Of a stretch of DNA of 64,000 nt, positions 34,012 to 44,054 are shown in pieces; position 1 is the first letter of the stretch; each line of letters opens with the position of its first letter. The stretch is from CALCZU01 sp964396165 (GTDB lineage: Bacteria; Bdellovibrionota; FAC87; UBA2466): NCBI GenBank assembly GCA_964396165.1, contig CAYNEF010000004.1, forward strand, positions 32,947-96,946, read 5' to 3'. A model generated the notes under the pieces. It saw only the letters and a program-made list of their open reading frames with translations, was not told the origin of the DNA and searched no databases. A program made the position numbers and the translations under genes.

Positions 34012-35031
34012 ATGATGACTTTCATGAGAATTTACTGCGTTATTTTTCTGCTGTTTATTTCAACTTCGAAGGCTCAAGACAAGAACCTCACCGTTTACAC
34101 CTATTCTTCTTTGACTGGTAAAGGCTCTTTAGCTGAGTTACTGCAAAAGGAATGGGAATCTTCCGGTAACAAGGTCAAGTTCATCGCATTCTCCACAAGT
34201 GGTGAAATGTTAAACCAGATATTACTTGAGAAAGAAAAGACACAGGCTGATCTTGTGTTGGGCATTGATCAATTGGGAATCGCAAAGGCGCAAAATAGCG
34301 GTTATTTTCTGAAAGAAAACCTAAGTGCACTGAGTAACCAGTTTGTTTCTGAAGTTCCTTCGACTTTGCTTGAATCAGGCTTTGTTCCGTTCGATTTCGG
34401 GTATCTGGCATTGGTTTATGATTCTAGCCGTGTGAAGGGGAAAGTCTCCGATTCCTTTTCAGGTTTTTTGAAACAAAACGAATCTAAAAAAAATACGATC
34501 TTCATTGATCCGCGCACATCTCAATTGGGGATGAGTCTTCTTGCCTGGACGAAGCTTATCTGGAAAGACGCGGAGTGGGAAAAAAATATGAAGATTTTAA
34601 GTACTACAGCAAAACTTTGGGCACCGGGCTGGTCTGCGGCCTATTCCTTATTTCAAAAAGGGGAAGCCGAATACGTTTTGTCCTATACGACTAGTCCTGC
34701 TTATCACATCGAAGAGGAAAAGAAGGATCAGTTTAAAACAATCACGTTTAAAGAAGGCCATTTTCAGCAAATTGAATCTGCCAGCATTGTTAAAACATCC
34801 AAGAAACAAAGTCTTGCCCGAGATTTTTTGAAAATTCTCGTGTCAAAGCGTGTTCAAGACAAAATTCCTCAGTTACAATGGATGTACCCGGTAGTGAAAA
34901 ATACAACGTTGCCAGCTGCCTACAGCAAGTTGGAAAAAGTGAAGCTACTTTCGGGAAATATGTTCGTAGACGAGAAAACTCAAAAAACATGGCTCAACAA
35001 CTGGAACGAACTTATCCTTTCTTCAAAGTAA
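34012..35031 (+). CDS. Thiamine-type ABC transporter substrate-binding protein
   Basis: A 339-residue periplasmic binding protein with SD (tggaga) and signal peptide. The start NLTVYTYSSLTGKGSL and the segment ADLVLGIDQ match TbpA/ThiB, as does FIDPRTSQLGMSLLAWTK. It would deliver thiamine or a phosphate ester to the membrane components encoded next. No TPP-riboswitch sequence was seen upstream, so substrate assignment rests on protein similarity and the gene order. Confidence 0.85.
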   Translation: MMTFMRIYCVIFLLFISTSKAQDKNLTVYTYSSLTGKGSLAELLQKEWESSGNKVKFIAFSTSGEMLNQILLEKEKTQADLVLGIDQLGIAKAQNSGYFLKENLSALSNQFVSEVPSTLLESGFVPFDFGYLALVYDSSRVKGKVSDSFSGFLKQNESKKNTIFIDPRTSQLGMSLLAWTKLIWKDAEWEKNMKILSTTAKLWAPGWSAAYSLFQKGEAEYVLSYTTSPAYHIEEEKKDQFKTITFKEGHFQQIESASIVKTSKKQSLARDFLKILVSKRVQDKIPQLQWMYPVVKNTTLPAAYSKLEKVKLLSGNMFVDEKTQKTWLNNWNELILSSK

Positions 35032-36548
35032 GACCTCTTTCTCTCTGTTTCCTATTAATTTTTTTAGTCGTTACATTTCCGCTTCTTGTGTACCCGCTCA
35101 TTTTATTGCTTGTGAAGGCATCGTCGTACGTTGTATCCGGTAAGTTTGAGTACGGCCCTTTGATGCTTTCAAGCCTTAAGTTCAGCCTCTTGCAAGCATC
35201 AATCAGTACTATATTAAGCGCTTTAGTTGGAACAAGCCTGGCATTTTTTTTAATGGAAAATGGTAAGGGTACAAAATCCTGGGTGTGGATTTTGGGTTTA
35301 CTTTCTTTTTCGATGCCCTCTCTTGTCATCGTGCTGACGTTACTCTCTTTTTGGGGAAGTGAGGGCTTGGGTCTTTCTTTATTTGGATGGAAAGGGATTT
35401 TGCTTTGCCATGTCGCAATGAATTACCCGTTGTTTATGAAGTTTATCGGGGAAGCGTGGCTTGCTAACAGCACAGAAATGGAAATGACCGGATTGTCATT
35501 GGGGTTAAACAGAATCCAGTTATTTTTACATGTAACATTACCCAAAATACGTTCTGCACTTTTTAGTGCGCTACTTCTTTCTTTTACATACTGTTTTTGC
35601 AGTTTCATTCCGGTTGCTTTACTGGGGGGAGATCCGAAACTTTCTACTTTTGAATTAAATATCTATCAGGCATTAAAGTTTGAAAATAACTTTGAGAAAG
35701 CTGCTGTACTCGCTGTTGTTCAGTTGTTGATGCTTTTTCCTTTGTTTCTCTTATTTAAGAAAATATCTCAAGGTGTAGTTTCGGCAAGCCACAGCGAGAG
35801 AATAAATATCTATAAACTTTCTAAAACTACAAAAATTGTAGTCGGTTTTGTATTTGCTGTAGGACTATTTTTTCTCACCTATGGTCCATTTGGACTACTC
35901 CTTTACCATTTAATTCAAAACTTTCAAAAAGTAGACACAAGCGAACTTTTTTCTGCGTTTTATAATAGTATAAAATTATCTCTCTCGTGTTTAGTTCTTG
36001 TTCTGCCCCTTGCTCTAGCGGGTACTTACGTACAAAGACACAACTCACAGTTCCGCACAGCTTTTTCTAGCCTCATGCTGCTTCCGCTCTTTATCCCTGT
36101 GATGCTTTTAATCGCAGCGTTGTCGACCAGCTTTTCACAATTGATTGAATTTTTTCGAGACTCATACTGGACAGTAGCGGCTATCCAAGCAATCGTGACA
36201 CTTCCCTTAGTCAGTAGAATCTTAAGTGATGGATACCAGTCTATTTCAGAAGAATTAGAAAAATCTGCACTCTCTTTAGGGGCTAGTCCCTTTCAGGTCT
36301 TTACTCGGATAGAATTGCCGTTACTGAGCAGATTTATTTTACTCGGCAGTGCAGTGGCAGTTTGCTTTTCTTTAGGAGAAGTCAGTTCTTTATTGCTGTT
36401 TGGTAGCAGCCAGGGCCCCACACTATCGTTATTGGTATTTCAAAAGCTGGGCAGGTATGCTGTGACAGAAGCGACAGTACTTGGCGGAATTTTAATGTTA
36501 CTGATGGCACTCATCATATACGGAGCGGAAAAATGCAAACTCTCCTGA
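34989..36548 (+). CDS. ABC transporter permease (ThiP-like, two fused permease units)
   Basis: The ATG at 34989 is taken as start since the first TM begins soon after (SLCFLLIFLVVTFPLLV); it overlaps the binding-protein gene by 43 nt. The ~519-residue protein has about twelve TM helices and two EAA loops (EMEMTGLSLGLNRIQ and ELEKSALSLGASPFQ), so both halves of the channel are in one chain, as in ThiP. It couples to the ATPase that overlaps it by 16 nt. Confidence 0.88.
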   Translation: MAQQLERTYPFFKVRPLSLCFLLIFLVVTFPLLVYPLILLLVKASSYVVSGKFEYGPLMLSSLKFSLLQASISTILSALVGTSLAFFLMENGKGTKSWVWILGLLSFSMPSLVIVLTLLSFWGSEGLGLSLFGWKGILLCHVAMNYPLFMKFIGEAWLANSTEMEMTGLSLGLNRIQLFLHVTLPKIRSALFSALLLSFTYCFCSFIPVALLGGDPKLSTFELNIYQALKFENNFEKAAVLAVVQLLMLFPLFLLFKKISQGVVSASHSERINIYKLSKTTKIVVGFVFAVGLFFLTYGPFGLLLYHLIQNFQKVDTSELFSAFYNSIKLSLSCLVLVLPLALAGTYVQRHNSQFRTAFSSLMLLPLFIPVMLLIAALSTSFSQLIEFFRDSYWTVAAIQAIVTLPLVSRILSDGYQSISEELEKSALSLGASPFQVFTRIELPLLSRFILLGSAVAVCFSLGEVSSLLLFGSSQGPTLSLLVFQKLGRYAVTEATVLGGILMLLMALIIYGAEKCKLS

Positions 36549-37183
36549 AATTAGAAAATGGTACTGTTCGTCGAAAAGACTTTTCGCTTTCCATTCCCGA
36601 ATTACTTATTGAAAAGGGGAAAGTTTCTTGTCTGATAGGGAAAAGTGGCTCAGGGAAAAGTACGGTACTTTTGGCTATTGCAGGATTTGTAGAGCTAGCG
36701 ACAGGAAAAATTATTTACGAAGATCACGAGATTCAAAACAAAGTTCCCGAGAAAAGAAATCTCGGACTTGTATTTCAAAAGAGTGCACTCTTTCCTCATC
36801 TAACTGTTCTGCAAAATGTCGAGTTCGGACTTAAGATGCGCGGAGAAAACAAAATTCAAGTTAGAGAAAAAGCCATGCACTGGCTAGAACTTTTGGGAAT
36901 TGCAGAACTGGCTAACAAAAACCCGCTCGAAATTTCTGGTGGACAGGCGCAACGTGTGGCACTCGCAAGGGTGCTCGTAATGGATTACTCTGTCCTTTTA
37001 CTGGATGAGCCTTATTCAGCTCTCGATGTGTCGTTACGGCAGGAATTAAGAACGCAGTTAAAAGAATTACTTAGTAAGCACGGCAGAGGTGCTCTTGTGG
37101 TGACTCACGATCCAGAAGATGTCGCTGCCTTGTCTTCTCACACTTATCGGATAGAAAATTCTGTTGTCTCGGAAAGTAAGTGA
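36533..37183 (+). CDS. ABC transporter ATP-binding protein (ThiQ-like)
   Basis: A 216-residue ATPase with Walker A GKSGSGKST, Q-loop VFQKSALFPHL, signature ISGGQAQRVALAR, Walker B LLLDEPYSALD and H-loop VVTHDPEDV. It completes a three-gene importer (binding protein, double permease, ATPase) in the order thiBPQ. The ATPase lacks a long C-terminal regulatory domain. Confidence 0.9.
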   Translation: MQTLLKLENGTVRRKDFSLSIPELLIEKGKVSCLIGKSGSGKSTVLLAIAGFVELATGKIIYEDHEIQNKVPEKRNLGLVFQKSALFPHLTVLQNVEFGLKMRGENKIQVREKAMHWLELLGIAELANKNPLEISGGQAQRVALARVLVMDYSVLLLDEPYSALDVSLRQELRTQLKELLSKHGRGALVVTHDPEDVAALSSHTYRIENSVVSESK

Positions 37184-37199
37184 CATTTAGTCACTTACT
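37175..37199 (+). terminator. Hairpin at the end of the importer operon
   Basis: A perfect 10-bp stem, agtaagtgac (37175-37184) and gtcacttact (37190-37199), with a 5-nt loop spans the ATPase stop codon. No T-run follows, so termination would be weak or assisted; it may also stabilise the mRNA end. Confidence 0.55.
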
Positions 37200-37292
37200 C
37201 CTGTCTTTACAAGCGTAAATCAAGCTCAACCATTCACTGGCATACAGGATGCATTGATACATTCTGAAGAATTTTTATTAGAAGGAGAATTT

Positions 37293-37700
37293 ATGAAAGC
37301 GATGCCTTTAGTACAGAAATTTATGACTGCAATGCCACATACGATTGGAAATGACATCTCCATTAAAAAAGCAAAAGAGATGATGACAGAATTTCGCGTG
37401 CGCCATCTACCAGTGATGCATGGAGGTGAATTAGTTGGAGTGCTGACTGAGAGAGATATCTTTGTAGCTAGTTCCTTTATCGGATCCGCAGAAATGAAGG
37501 TAGAAGACGTGATGATGCCGATGACATATTCAGTCACCCCTGAAACGCCATTGGACAGAGTTGTTGCAGAAATGGCTGAAAGAAAACTGGGAAGTACAAT
37601 TGTCCGTCAGGAAAATGGAAAAGTAGTAGGAATTTTCACTTCAACCGATGCCTGTGCTGTGCTTGCAGAAATTTTGCACCAAAATTACAAAGGCGCGTGA
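37293..37700 (+). CDS. Tandem CBS-domain protein
   Basis: The start at 37293 has an ideal SD (gaaggag). The 135-residue protein consists of two CBS motifs: residues ~8-65 (MPHTIGNDISIKKAKEMM ... LTERDIF) and ~70-130 (MTYSVTPETPLDRVVAEM ... IFTSTDAC). Stand-alone CBS pairs bind adenosyl ligands and act as energy sensors. The partner is unknown. Its 3' end overlaps convergent lpxC by 16 nt. Confidence 0.88.
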   Translation: MKAMPLVQKFMTAMPHTIGNDISIKKAKEMMTEFRVRHLPVMHGGELVGVLTERDIFVASSFIGSAEMKVEDVMMPMTYSVTPETPLDRVVAEMAERKLGSTIVRQENGKVVGIFTSTDACAVLAEILHQNYKGA

Positions 37701-38671
37701 GTTTTTAGCGCTTGTGATTTGATTGTAGGGTTTGCCTTGTCATTTGTAAGAGGAGTGATGGGCTTTGCTGGTAAAAGTTCCCAATGGGATTTGTGCGCTT
37801 CCAGAGATTTTAAAAGCGCGAGATGAATGGAATGTCCTCCGCGGAAACTGACAAGCTCTCCTTGAATCCAGGAACCACACAGTGCCAAATCCCCGAGTGC
37901 ATCTAGCAATTTGTGTCTTACGCATTCATCTGGAAAGCGCAGTCCGTTTTCGTTGAGCACGCCGTCTTCTGTAAAACCCACAGCATTTTCAAGCGAAGCG
38001 CCCAGTGCTAATCCATGGGATTGCAGCTTTTGCAAATCGCTGTAAAAGCCAAATGTGCGCGCTGAAGAAATGATTTCGGTAAACGCTTTGGGCGTCAGTT
38101 CTAATGCGAAAATCTGGGTACCGATCATGGGATGCGGAAAATCTACAGAGGTTGTTAGTCGCAAACTTTCTCTGGGTAGTAACTCGCAAATTGCGCCTTG
38201 TTGATAAAGCTTAATGGGCTTCACCACTTTAAGAGTAGGTGCCGTGAAAGCTTGTGGTGTGATCCCAGCATCTATCATTGCATTCACAAAGGGAGAGCTG
38301 CTTCCGTCTAAAATCGGAACTTCAGGTCCATTCAACTTTAAAAGAGCATTTGTAATACCTAACGCGTACAGCGCCGACATTAAATGTTCTACAGTTGCAA
38401 TTTTTGAATCTGGTTGCCCATCAATGCCTAACGAGGTCGCTAGCGTGGTAGTGACGACAGAACTAAAATGCGCAGGAATTTTATATGTTTTGTCCCCACA
38501 TTTTTTTTCAAATTGCAGCCCATGATTAGGTGAGGCCGGCAAAATTTCTAGCGTCGCAGGTGCGCCGCTGTGTAATCCAACACCTGTAAACTGAACAGGC
38601 GCTTTGATCGTTTTCTGGATGCGGTAACCTTGCGCGCTTGCAAATATTTCTTCTGTCATGAGTGTAATCAT
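37685..38671 (-). CDS. lpxC: UDP-3-O-acyl-N-acetylglucosamine deacetylase
   Basis: The enzyme makes the committed step of lipid A synthesis. It shows FTGVGLHSG near the start, the zinc/active-site segment EHLMSALYALG, PILDGSSSPFV, RHKLLDALGDLAL and the last histidine in GGHSIHLALL. All zinc ligands and the catalytic His are present. I place the start at 38671 or the next ATG at 38659; no clear SD decides it. The C-terminus has ~30 extra residues after the last conserved helix. This gene shows the organism has a lipid A outer membrane. Confidence 0.93.
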   Translation of the reverse strand: MITLMTEEIFASAQGYRIQKTIKAPVQFTGVGLHSGAPATLEILPASPNHGLQFEKKCGDKTYKIPAHFSSVVTTTLATSLGIDGQPDSKIATVEHLMSALYALGITNALLKLNGPEVPILDGSSSPFVNAMIDAGITPQAFTAPTLKVVKPIKLYQQGAICELLPRESLRLTTSVDFPHPMIGTQIFALELTPKAFTEIISSARTFGFYSDLQKLQSHGLALGASLENAVGFTEDGVLNENGLRFPDECVRHKLLDALGDLALCGSWIQGELVSFRGGHSIHLALLKSLEAHKSHWELLPAKPITPLTNDKANPTIKSQALKTHAPL

Positions 38672-38858
38672 TCGAAGCAATAGACATACCAGAGTTTTTA
38701 AGGCCCTAAAAGGCAGATTTTGGGCTAGATGCAGTGCATTATGCTGTTGATATGAGTAGTATTTATCCCACACAGCGCTTGGGGGAGTGTGGGTTAAAGT
38801 GTTCTAACAGACTCCTACTTTGACTTTGTGCCCGAGGAGTGAAAAATTGTACGAGTAA

Positions 38859-39746
38859 ATGCTTAAACAAGTTAAAAAAGTGGTAATCCCTGTCGCAGGA
38901 CTGGGAACAAGAGGACTTCCTTTCACAAAAGAAGTTCCGAAGGAATTGATTCCAGTATTGGATGTTCCTGCGATCCATTTTGTAGTGGAAGAAGCCATTA
39001 ACTCAGGTTTTGAACAAGTCATTTTTGTTACTGCCAAAGGCAAATCTACTATCGAAGATTACTTTGATTACTCGCCACACTTGGAAGATGTTTTACGCAA
39101 AAGAGGAAAGCACGAACAGGCGGATTTTTTACATAAAATCGGCAACCTCTGCGAAATAGTTTCTGTCAGACAAAAAGAACCAAAAGGGCTTGGCCATGCG
39201 GTCTTGACTGCAAAAAACATTGTCGGCAACGAGCCGTTTGCCGTTTGTCTAGCCGATGAAATCTTTCCGGCCTGGGGTTCTGAAAATGCGGAACTTTCTC
39301 CGCTGAAGAAGTTAAAAGAAACAACTCTCAGTAGCGGCTTATCCTCGATAGGCGTGATGGAAGTGGAACAAAAAGAAAGTTTTAATTACGGTATGATCCG
39401 TATGGAGACTGCTTCTTTTAGAAGAGAATTTGAAAAAGTATTGGGGACGGTGGAAAAGCCTCAGCCCGAAAATACTCCCAGTAACTTTGCCATCGTGGGC
39501 CGGTATGTTTTTCAACCGGAAATATTTGATCACTTAAGTGAAGTGCGTCCGGGTGTGGGTGGAGAAATTCAACTGACTGATGCGATGAATGCCTTATGCG
39601 TAAAAGAGGGACTACTCGCAGTATCGTTGAAAAATAAAAGATACGATGTGGGAAATCATTTTCAATTTTTAAAAGCCCAGATTGATTTTGCAATGCAAAG
39701 ACCTGAAATAGCAGTGAACCTCAAAAAATATTTATCACAACTATGA
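38859..39746 (+). CDS. galU: UTP-glucose-1-phosphate uridylyltransferase
   Basis: A 295-residue nucleotidyltransferase. Signature VIPVAGLGTRGLPFTKEVPKEL, AINSGFEQVIFVTA, GLGHAVLTA, LADEIFP and IQLTDAMNAL are all GalU-type. It makes UDP-glucose for surface polysaccharides and LPS. Length matches the family (~290). It overlaps the following secreted-protein gene by 4 nt. Confidence 0.93.
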   Translation: MLKQVKKVVIPVAGLGTRGLPFTKEVPKELIPVLDVPAIHFVVEEAINSGFEQVIFVTAKGKSTIEDYFDYSPHLEDVLRKRGKHEQADFLHKIGNLCEIVSVRQKEPKGLGHAVLTAKNIVGNEPFAVCLADEIFPAWGSENAELSPLKKLKETTLSSGLSSIGVMEVEQKESFNYGMIRMETASFRREFEKVLGTVEKPQPENTPSNFAIVGRYVFQPEIFDHLSEVRPGVGGEIQLTDAMNALCVKEGLLAVSLKNKRYDVGNHFQFLKAQIDFAMQRPEIAVNLKKYLSQL

Positions 39747-40585
39747 AAACACTCCTTCTGTTGCCGTTTCTTTTTTCAACTCTTTCCAGCGCATTTGTCC
39801 CTCCTGTGGGCAGCGTCATCAAAGAAATTTTTGATGTGCGAAAACCAGGCGTGGTTATTGAGCTCACATACAAACACCAGGTAGAAGTGGCGCAAGGTAC
39901 TACTGTCACTGTGGACGAATCTTTTTTGTACTCTCAGGGAAAAGGCTATTTCTTGTGGAAAACCCCTAATCATGTTCCCGTATATGGCGTGCAAGAGCGC
40001 AAAGCTTATCTCGTCGGGAGCGACAGAAAAATGAACGCGCGTTCGTTTCTTTACACAAAATACCTCGGTACGGCATCTGCAGAAGATTTTAAAGAACAAC
40101 TTATTTCCGAGCAATTTATTCGAAGAGACCAGTTGCTTCAGTATAAACCGGGCTACACTTTTGAGGGCGATCCGGATTCCTGGCAAGTGCAGGAAAATTA
40201 TGTGAAGCACCCGGATGTACGTTTCAAGCGTCTGGACTCTATGGTGACTATAGCTGTGCAAGGCATGGACGATCCGCAAAATAACCGCACCGTATTTTTT
40301 GATGCAAAATTCCAAGGTGTGAGAAAATTTGAATGGAAAGAGGGCGGCAATACTTCCTCTTGGTCTTTTTCAGATTTTAATAAATACCAAGATGGCCTGT
40401 TTCCAAAATCCATGCGCTTTGAACAAAACGGCAGCGAACTTGTCAGCTCTGAACTCATCCAAGTTCGTGGTTTAAAGGACAAAGCATTTCAAAATACATT
40501 AAAAGCCTGGCAAAAATCCGGACTAAAAAACACTTCTTCAGGAAGCCTCGAAGACGCTTTAAAAGTACTGTTGAGTTATAGATGA
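39743..40585 (+). CDS. Secreted protein of unknown family
   Basis: A 280-residue protein with signal peptide (MKTLLLLPFLFSTLSSA) and no cysteines in the mature part. It is beta-rich with a segment TVDESFLYSQGKGYFLWKTP; a half-barrel like that of lipoprotein chaperones is possible but not supported by a motif. It lies between galU and priA with 4-nt overlaps on both sides, so the three are probably one transcript. Confidence 0.72.
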   Translation: MKTLLLLPFLFSTLSSAFVPPVGSVIKEIFDVRKPGVVIELTYKHQVEVAQGTTVTVDESFLYSQGKGYFLWKTPNHVPVYGVQERKAYLVGSDRKMNARSFLYTKYLGTASAEDFKEQLISEQFIRRDQLLQYKPGYTFEGDPDSWQVQENYVKHPDVRFKRLDSMVTIAVQGMDDPQNNRTVFFDAKFQGVRKFEWKEGGNTSSWSFSDFNKYQDGLFPKSMRFEQNGSELVSSELIQVRGLKDKAFQNTLKAWQKSGLKNTSSGSLEDALKVLLSYR

Positions 40586-42600
40586 TTGTGGATGTTGCAG
40601 TTCCGGTTAAAGTTCCAGGCAGCTTTCATTACCAGGTAGACGAAGCCACTGCTGAAACTTTGCAGTTGGGCGCCATTCTCGAAGTTCCTTTTGGTTCCAG
40701 ACAGCTAGAAGGGTTTGTATTAGGTGTTCAATCCACGACTAACGTTCCCGCAGATAAATTAAAAAGCATTTCTCAGGTGGTACAACTTGATCCGGTATTT
40801 GACGAGTCGATGCTTAAGTTTTTTAAGTGGGTAAGTGAGTATTACTGTCATCCGCTGGGTGAAGTAATAGCGACAGCAGTTCCGAGAATTGCGTGGCTAA
40901 ATAAAAAAGAGAAAAAATCCAAACCTTCTGATCTGATAGCGCGAATGGAAGATACGGATGTCTTTCAGGTACCAAAGCCACAGCTAACCCAAGAACAATC
41001 GCATGCCGTAAAAGTGATTTTGGATCCTCTGGATGACAAACCAGTATTAATTCACGGTGTGACAGGAAGTGGTAAAACAGAAATTTACATGTCTGTCCTC
41101 GACAGCATTATTGCTAATGGCAAAACAGGTATTGTGCTTGTCCCAGAAATTGCACTTACGCCTCAGCTCATGAATCGGTTTTCAAATCGATTTCCAGGTC
41201 GGGTGGCCGTCATGCACAGTGAGCTGACAGCAAAAGAAAGAAGCTATGTGTGGAAGCGCATTCGCACAGGGCAGGTGGATATTGTCATTGGCGCAAGATC
41301 CGCCGTGTTTGCACCGCTTAAGAATCTGGGCGTAATTATCGTTGATGAAGAGCACGAAACATCTTTTAAACAAGAGGATTCACTTAAGTATCACGGTCGC
41401 GACTTGGCGGTAGTACGTGCGGCATTGTGTAAATCAAAAGTAGTCTTAGGATCTGCTACTCCTTCCATTGAAAGTTACCACCACGCAAAACTTGGCAAGT
41501 ACCATTACGTCGAACTGAAAGAGCGTATTAACAAACAAGAAATGCCAAAGACGGTGATTGTTGATTTAAAAGATAAAGAAGCACAGTTTTCGAGCAAAGT
41601 GCCGTGGTTGACTCAAACACTCGTCTTAAAAGTTCAAAAAGCATTAGAGAAAAAACAGCAGGTAATGCTTTTTTTAAACAGACTGGGGTTCGCGCATTTT
41701 CTTTATTGTGATGACTGCGGACATACGTGGCGTTGTAAAAACTGCGATGTAGCGTTGACCTATTATCAAAACCCGCCACTATTAAAATGCCATTACTGTG
41801 CTTCCGTTCACAAAGTACCGCATGTGTGCGAAGCGTGTAACGGGTTGAAACTTACGAGCATTGGCCTAGGAACAGAGCAGGTCGAAAAAGAAGTTGCTCA
41901 AATATTTCCCCATGCGCGGATCGAACGACTGGATAGAGGTAAAATAAAAGACCGAAAGTCTTTGGAAGCGTTACTTACAAGCATTTCCAATCGTGAAGTA
42001 GATATTGTGATAGGTACTCAGATGATGGCGAAGGGGCATGATTTTCCAGGCATTGCGCTTGTCGGAATTCTTGTCGCAGATGCGAGTTTGAATATTCCGG
42101 ACTTCAGAGCATCTGAAAGAACTTTTCAATTGATTACTCAAGTTTCAGGCCGTGCTGGCAGAGCAGAGACTTTAGGCGAAGTGGTGATACAAACAGTGAA
42201 CCCACTACATCCCGTGATTCACTATGCAGCACACCACCAGACAAAAGAATTCTATGATATGGAACTCAAAATGCGAAAGCAGTTTGGTTTTCCACCATTT
42301 AACCGACTTGCAATGCTGAAGTTCCAGCACAAAGACAAAACTAAGGTAGAACTCTTTTCGTATAAAGTTTTGAGTGTGATTAAACAAGAAATCGCAAACC
42401 GCGGCTTTCATTCACAAGTATTAGGACCGTCTGAAGCACCCCTTTCTAAGATTAAAAATTATTTCAGATGGCAGGCGATGATTAAAAGCGAATCGGTGAA
42501 AGAAATGCAAATGCTTTTAAGAATTGCAAATGAGTTTGTCGCAAAAGAAAAACAGTCAGTACAATTTGCTGTTGATGTCGATCCGATGAATAGTATGTAA
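40582..42600 (+). CDS. priA: Primosomal protein N' (replication restart helicase)
   Basis: A 672-residue PriA. The N-terminal 3'-DNA-binding domain is followed by superfamily-2 helicase motifs: GVTGSGKTEIYM (Walker A), IIVDEEHE (Walker B) and LGSATPSIES. Zinc-binding cysteines occur in the order CDDCGHTWRCKNC then CHYC and CEAC. Helicase motifs V/VI appear as GTQMMAKGHDFPG and QVSGRAGRAE. It reloads the replisome at stalled forks. Confidence 0.95.
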   Translation: MIVDVAVPVKVPGSFHYQVDEATAETLQLGAILEVPFGSRQLEGFVLGVQSTTNVPADKLKSISQVVQLDPVFDESMLKFFKWVSEYYCHPLGEVIATAVPRIAWLNKKEKKSKPSDLIARMEDTDVFQVPKPQLTQEQSHAVKVILDPLDDKPVLIHGVTGSGKTEIYMSVLDSIIANGKTGIVLVPEIALTPQLMNRFSNRFPGRVAVMHSELTAKERSYVWKRIRTGQVDIVIGARSAVFAPLKNLGVIIVDEEHETSFKQEDSLKYHGRDLAVVRAALCKSKVVLGSATPSIESYHHAKLGKYHYVELKERINKQEMPKTVIVDLKDKEAQFSSKVPWLTQTLVLKVQKALEKKQQVMLFLNRLGFAHFLYCDDCGHTWRCKNCDVALTYYQNPPLLKCHYCASVHKVPHVCEACNGLKLTSIGLGTEQVEKEVAQIFPHARIERLDRGKIKDRKSLEALLTSISNREVDIVIGTQMMAKGHDFPGIALVGILVADASLNIPDFRASERTFQLITQVSGRAGRAETLGEVVIQTVNPLHPVIHYAAHHQTKEFYDMELKMRKQFGFPPFNRLAMLKFQHKDKTKVELFSYKVLSVIKQEIANRGFHSQVLGPSEAPLSKIKNYFRWQAMIKSESVKEMQMLLRIANEFVAKEKQSVQFAVDVDPMNSM

Positions 42601-42601
42601 G

Positions 42602-43249
42602 TTAGATGGGCAGCCCTGCGAGATTCAAAAGGAAATGCCAGCAAACGACGACGGGCACAGTGATGTAACGAAAAGTGCCAGTGACCATCATGATGAGAAA
42701 AATAAGACCTGCGTACCTGAGCATGTTTTGAAGTCTGGCAACTGCACTTAAAGGCAGAAAACCCTGAAAAATATTAAAACCATCCAGCGGTGGGATGGGA
42801 ATCAGATTAAAAAATGCGAGCATGAGATTTACTTGGATAGCAACGACGGTAAACGTGATGACTGTTTCCAAAACTTTTGCTTCGACAGGTATGCGAAGTA
42901 AACCATACAAAACTGCGGTGCTAAGAAGTGCCAAAATAATATTGGAAAGCGGGCCGGCTGCAGCCACTAGCGCGTAATCGGTTCTTCCTTTTTTTAAGTT
43001 TCTGACATCAACAGGCACTGGTTTCGCCCACCCGAAAAAGGGAACATTGAAGTAAATACAGAAAATGGGCAAAAGAAGAGTTCCCAAAATATCGGCGTGT
43101 GCCATTGGATGCAGACTGAGCCTTCCAGCAAGTTGCGGCGTATTATCTCCGCGTTTCACGGCTACCCACGCATGCGCAAACTCGTGGACGCATAGCGAAA
43201 ACAAAAAAACAGGTACTAATAGCACGACTCTTAAGGCATCTTGCGACAT
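42602..43249 (-). CDS. Site-2 protease family (M50) membrane metalloprotease
   Basis: A 215-residue membrane protein with about five TM helices. The zinc site HEFAH sits in the first TM (SLCVHEFAHAWVAVKRGD) and the third ligand motif is NLIPIPPLDGFNIF (Asp). It lacks PDZ or CBS domains, so it belongs to the minimal M50 group (YwhC-like). It probably cleaves membrane substrates; targets unknown. Confidence 0.9.
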   Translation of the reverse strand: MSQDALRVVLLVPVFLFSLCVHEFAHAWVAVKRGDNTPQLAGRLSLHPMAHADILGTLLLPIFCIYFNVPFFGWAKPVPVDVRNLKKGRTDYALVAAAGPLSNIILALLSTAVLYGLLRIPVEAKVLETVITFTVVAIQVNLMLAFFNLIPIPPLDGFNIFQGFLPLSAVARLQNMLRYAGLIFLIMMVTGTFRYITVPVVVCWHFLLNLAGLPI

Positions 43250-43334
43250 AGGTTCATTCTACCACGCTACTGCACCTTGTTGTCACTTCAACAAATTGCT
43301 AGAATAGTACTTACACCTCGTTTAAGGAAAACCC

Positions 43335-44045
43335 ATGAAAAAATTGATTTTAAGTTTATTGTCGCTGCTCTCTATTGTTAGCATCCAGGCAGCGCCGAAT
43401 GCAAAAGTGGCACAAGGCGATTATGAACGAGAAATCAACGCAATCGTTCGCAATAAATACTTTTATAAAACAGGACACATCGAATTTGGTTTGACCGGTG
43501 GGGTGATGCCTTACGACAGTCTTGTAAACCACTATATGCTTGGCGGACGTGCATCGTGGCACTTGCATGATCACTTCGGCTGGGAAGTGATTGATGCGCA
43601 GATTGCCTTTCCCTCCACAACAAGTTTTGCCACAGGCCTTGTTTCTGATCGCGGACTTTCTAACTTGCAGACATCGCGCTTGAAACAGGTTTATACAACC
43701 AATATTTTGATGTCTCCCTTCTATGGAAAAATAAGATTCTTCGGTTCTCAGGTTCTTTACTTTGATATTTATTTTGTATTGGGCGGTGGTTTAGCAAATA
43801 CAGAAACAATGAAATACTCGACGACTGCCACTTCTGGAGCGGTGTCGGAATCGACGTTACGTTCCGGTATGGAAATGGCAGTGGATTGGGGCGGCGGATT
43901 TAAAATCTTTATGAATGATTATGTCGGGCTTCTTATCGATTTGCGCGACTATATGGTGAATACCGAAGTGTATGGGAAGAAAGCGTTTAAGAGTAACTTC
44001 TCCGTCTTCGGTGGGCTTTGCTTCAACCTTCCTGGATTCCCTTAA
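43335..44045 (+). CDS. Outer membrane beta-barrel domain protein (myxobacteria/Bdellovibrio type)
   Basis: A 236-residue protein with signal peptide (MKKLILSLLSLLSIVSIQA). The mature start, with VRNKYFYKTGHIEFGLTGG and YDSLVNHYMLGGRASWHLHDHFGWEV, follows the pattern of the OMP barrel family of myxobacteria and Bdellovibrionota. It ends in strands like FSVFGGLCFNLPGF. Its partner proteins are unknown. Confidence 0.8.
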   Translation: MKKLILSLLSLLSIVSIQAAPNAKVAQGDYEREINAIVRNKYFYKTGHIEFGLTGGVMPYDSLVNHYMLGGRASWHLHDHFGWEVIDAQIAFPSTTSFATGLVSDRGLSNLQTSRLKQVYTTNILMSPFYGKIRFFGSQVLYFDIYFVLGGGLANTETMKYSTTATSGAVSESTLRSGMEMAVDWGGGFKIFMNDYVGLLIDLRDYMVNTEVYGKKAFKSNFSVFGGLCFNLPGFP

Positions 44046-44054
44046 GTAAAAAAT

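Noticed and set aside
34012..34030. TPP riboswitch before the thiamine-type importer
   Set aside because: Only 15 nt separate the importer from prmA, and no conserved TPP-riboswitch motif is seen upstream.
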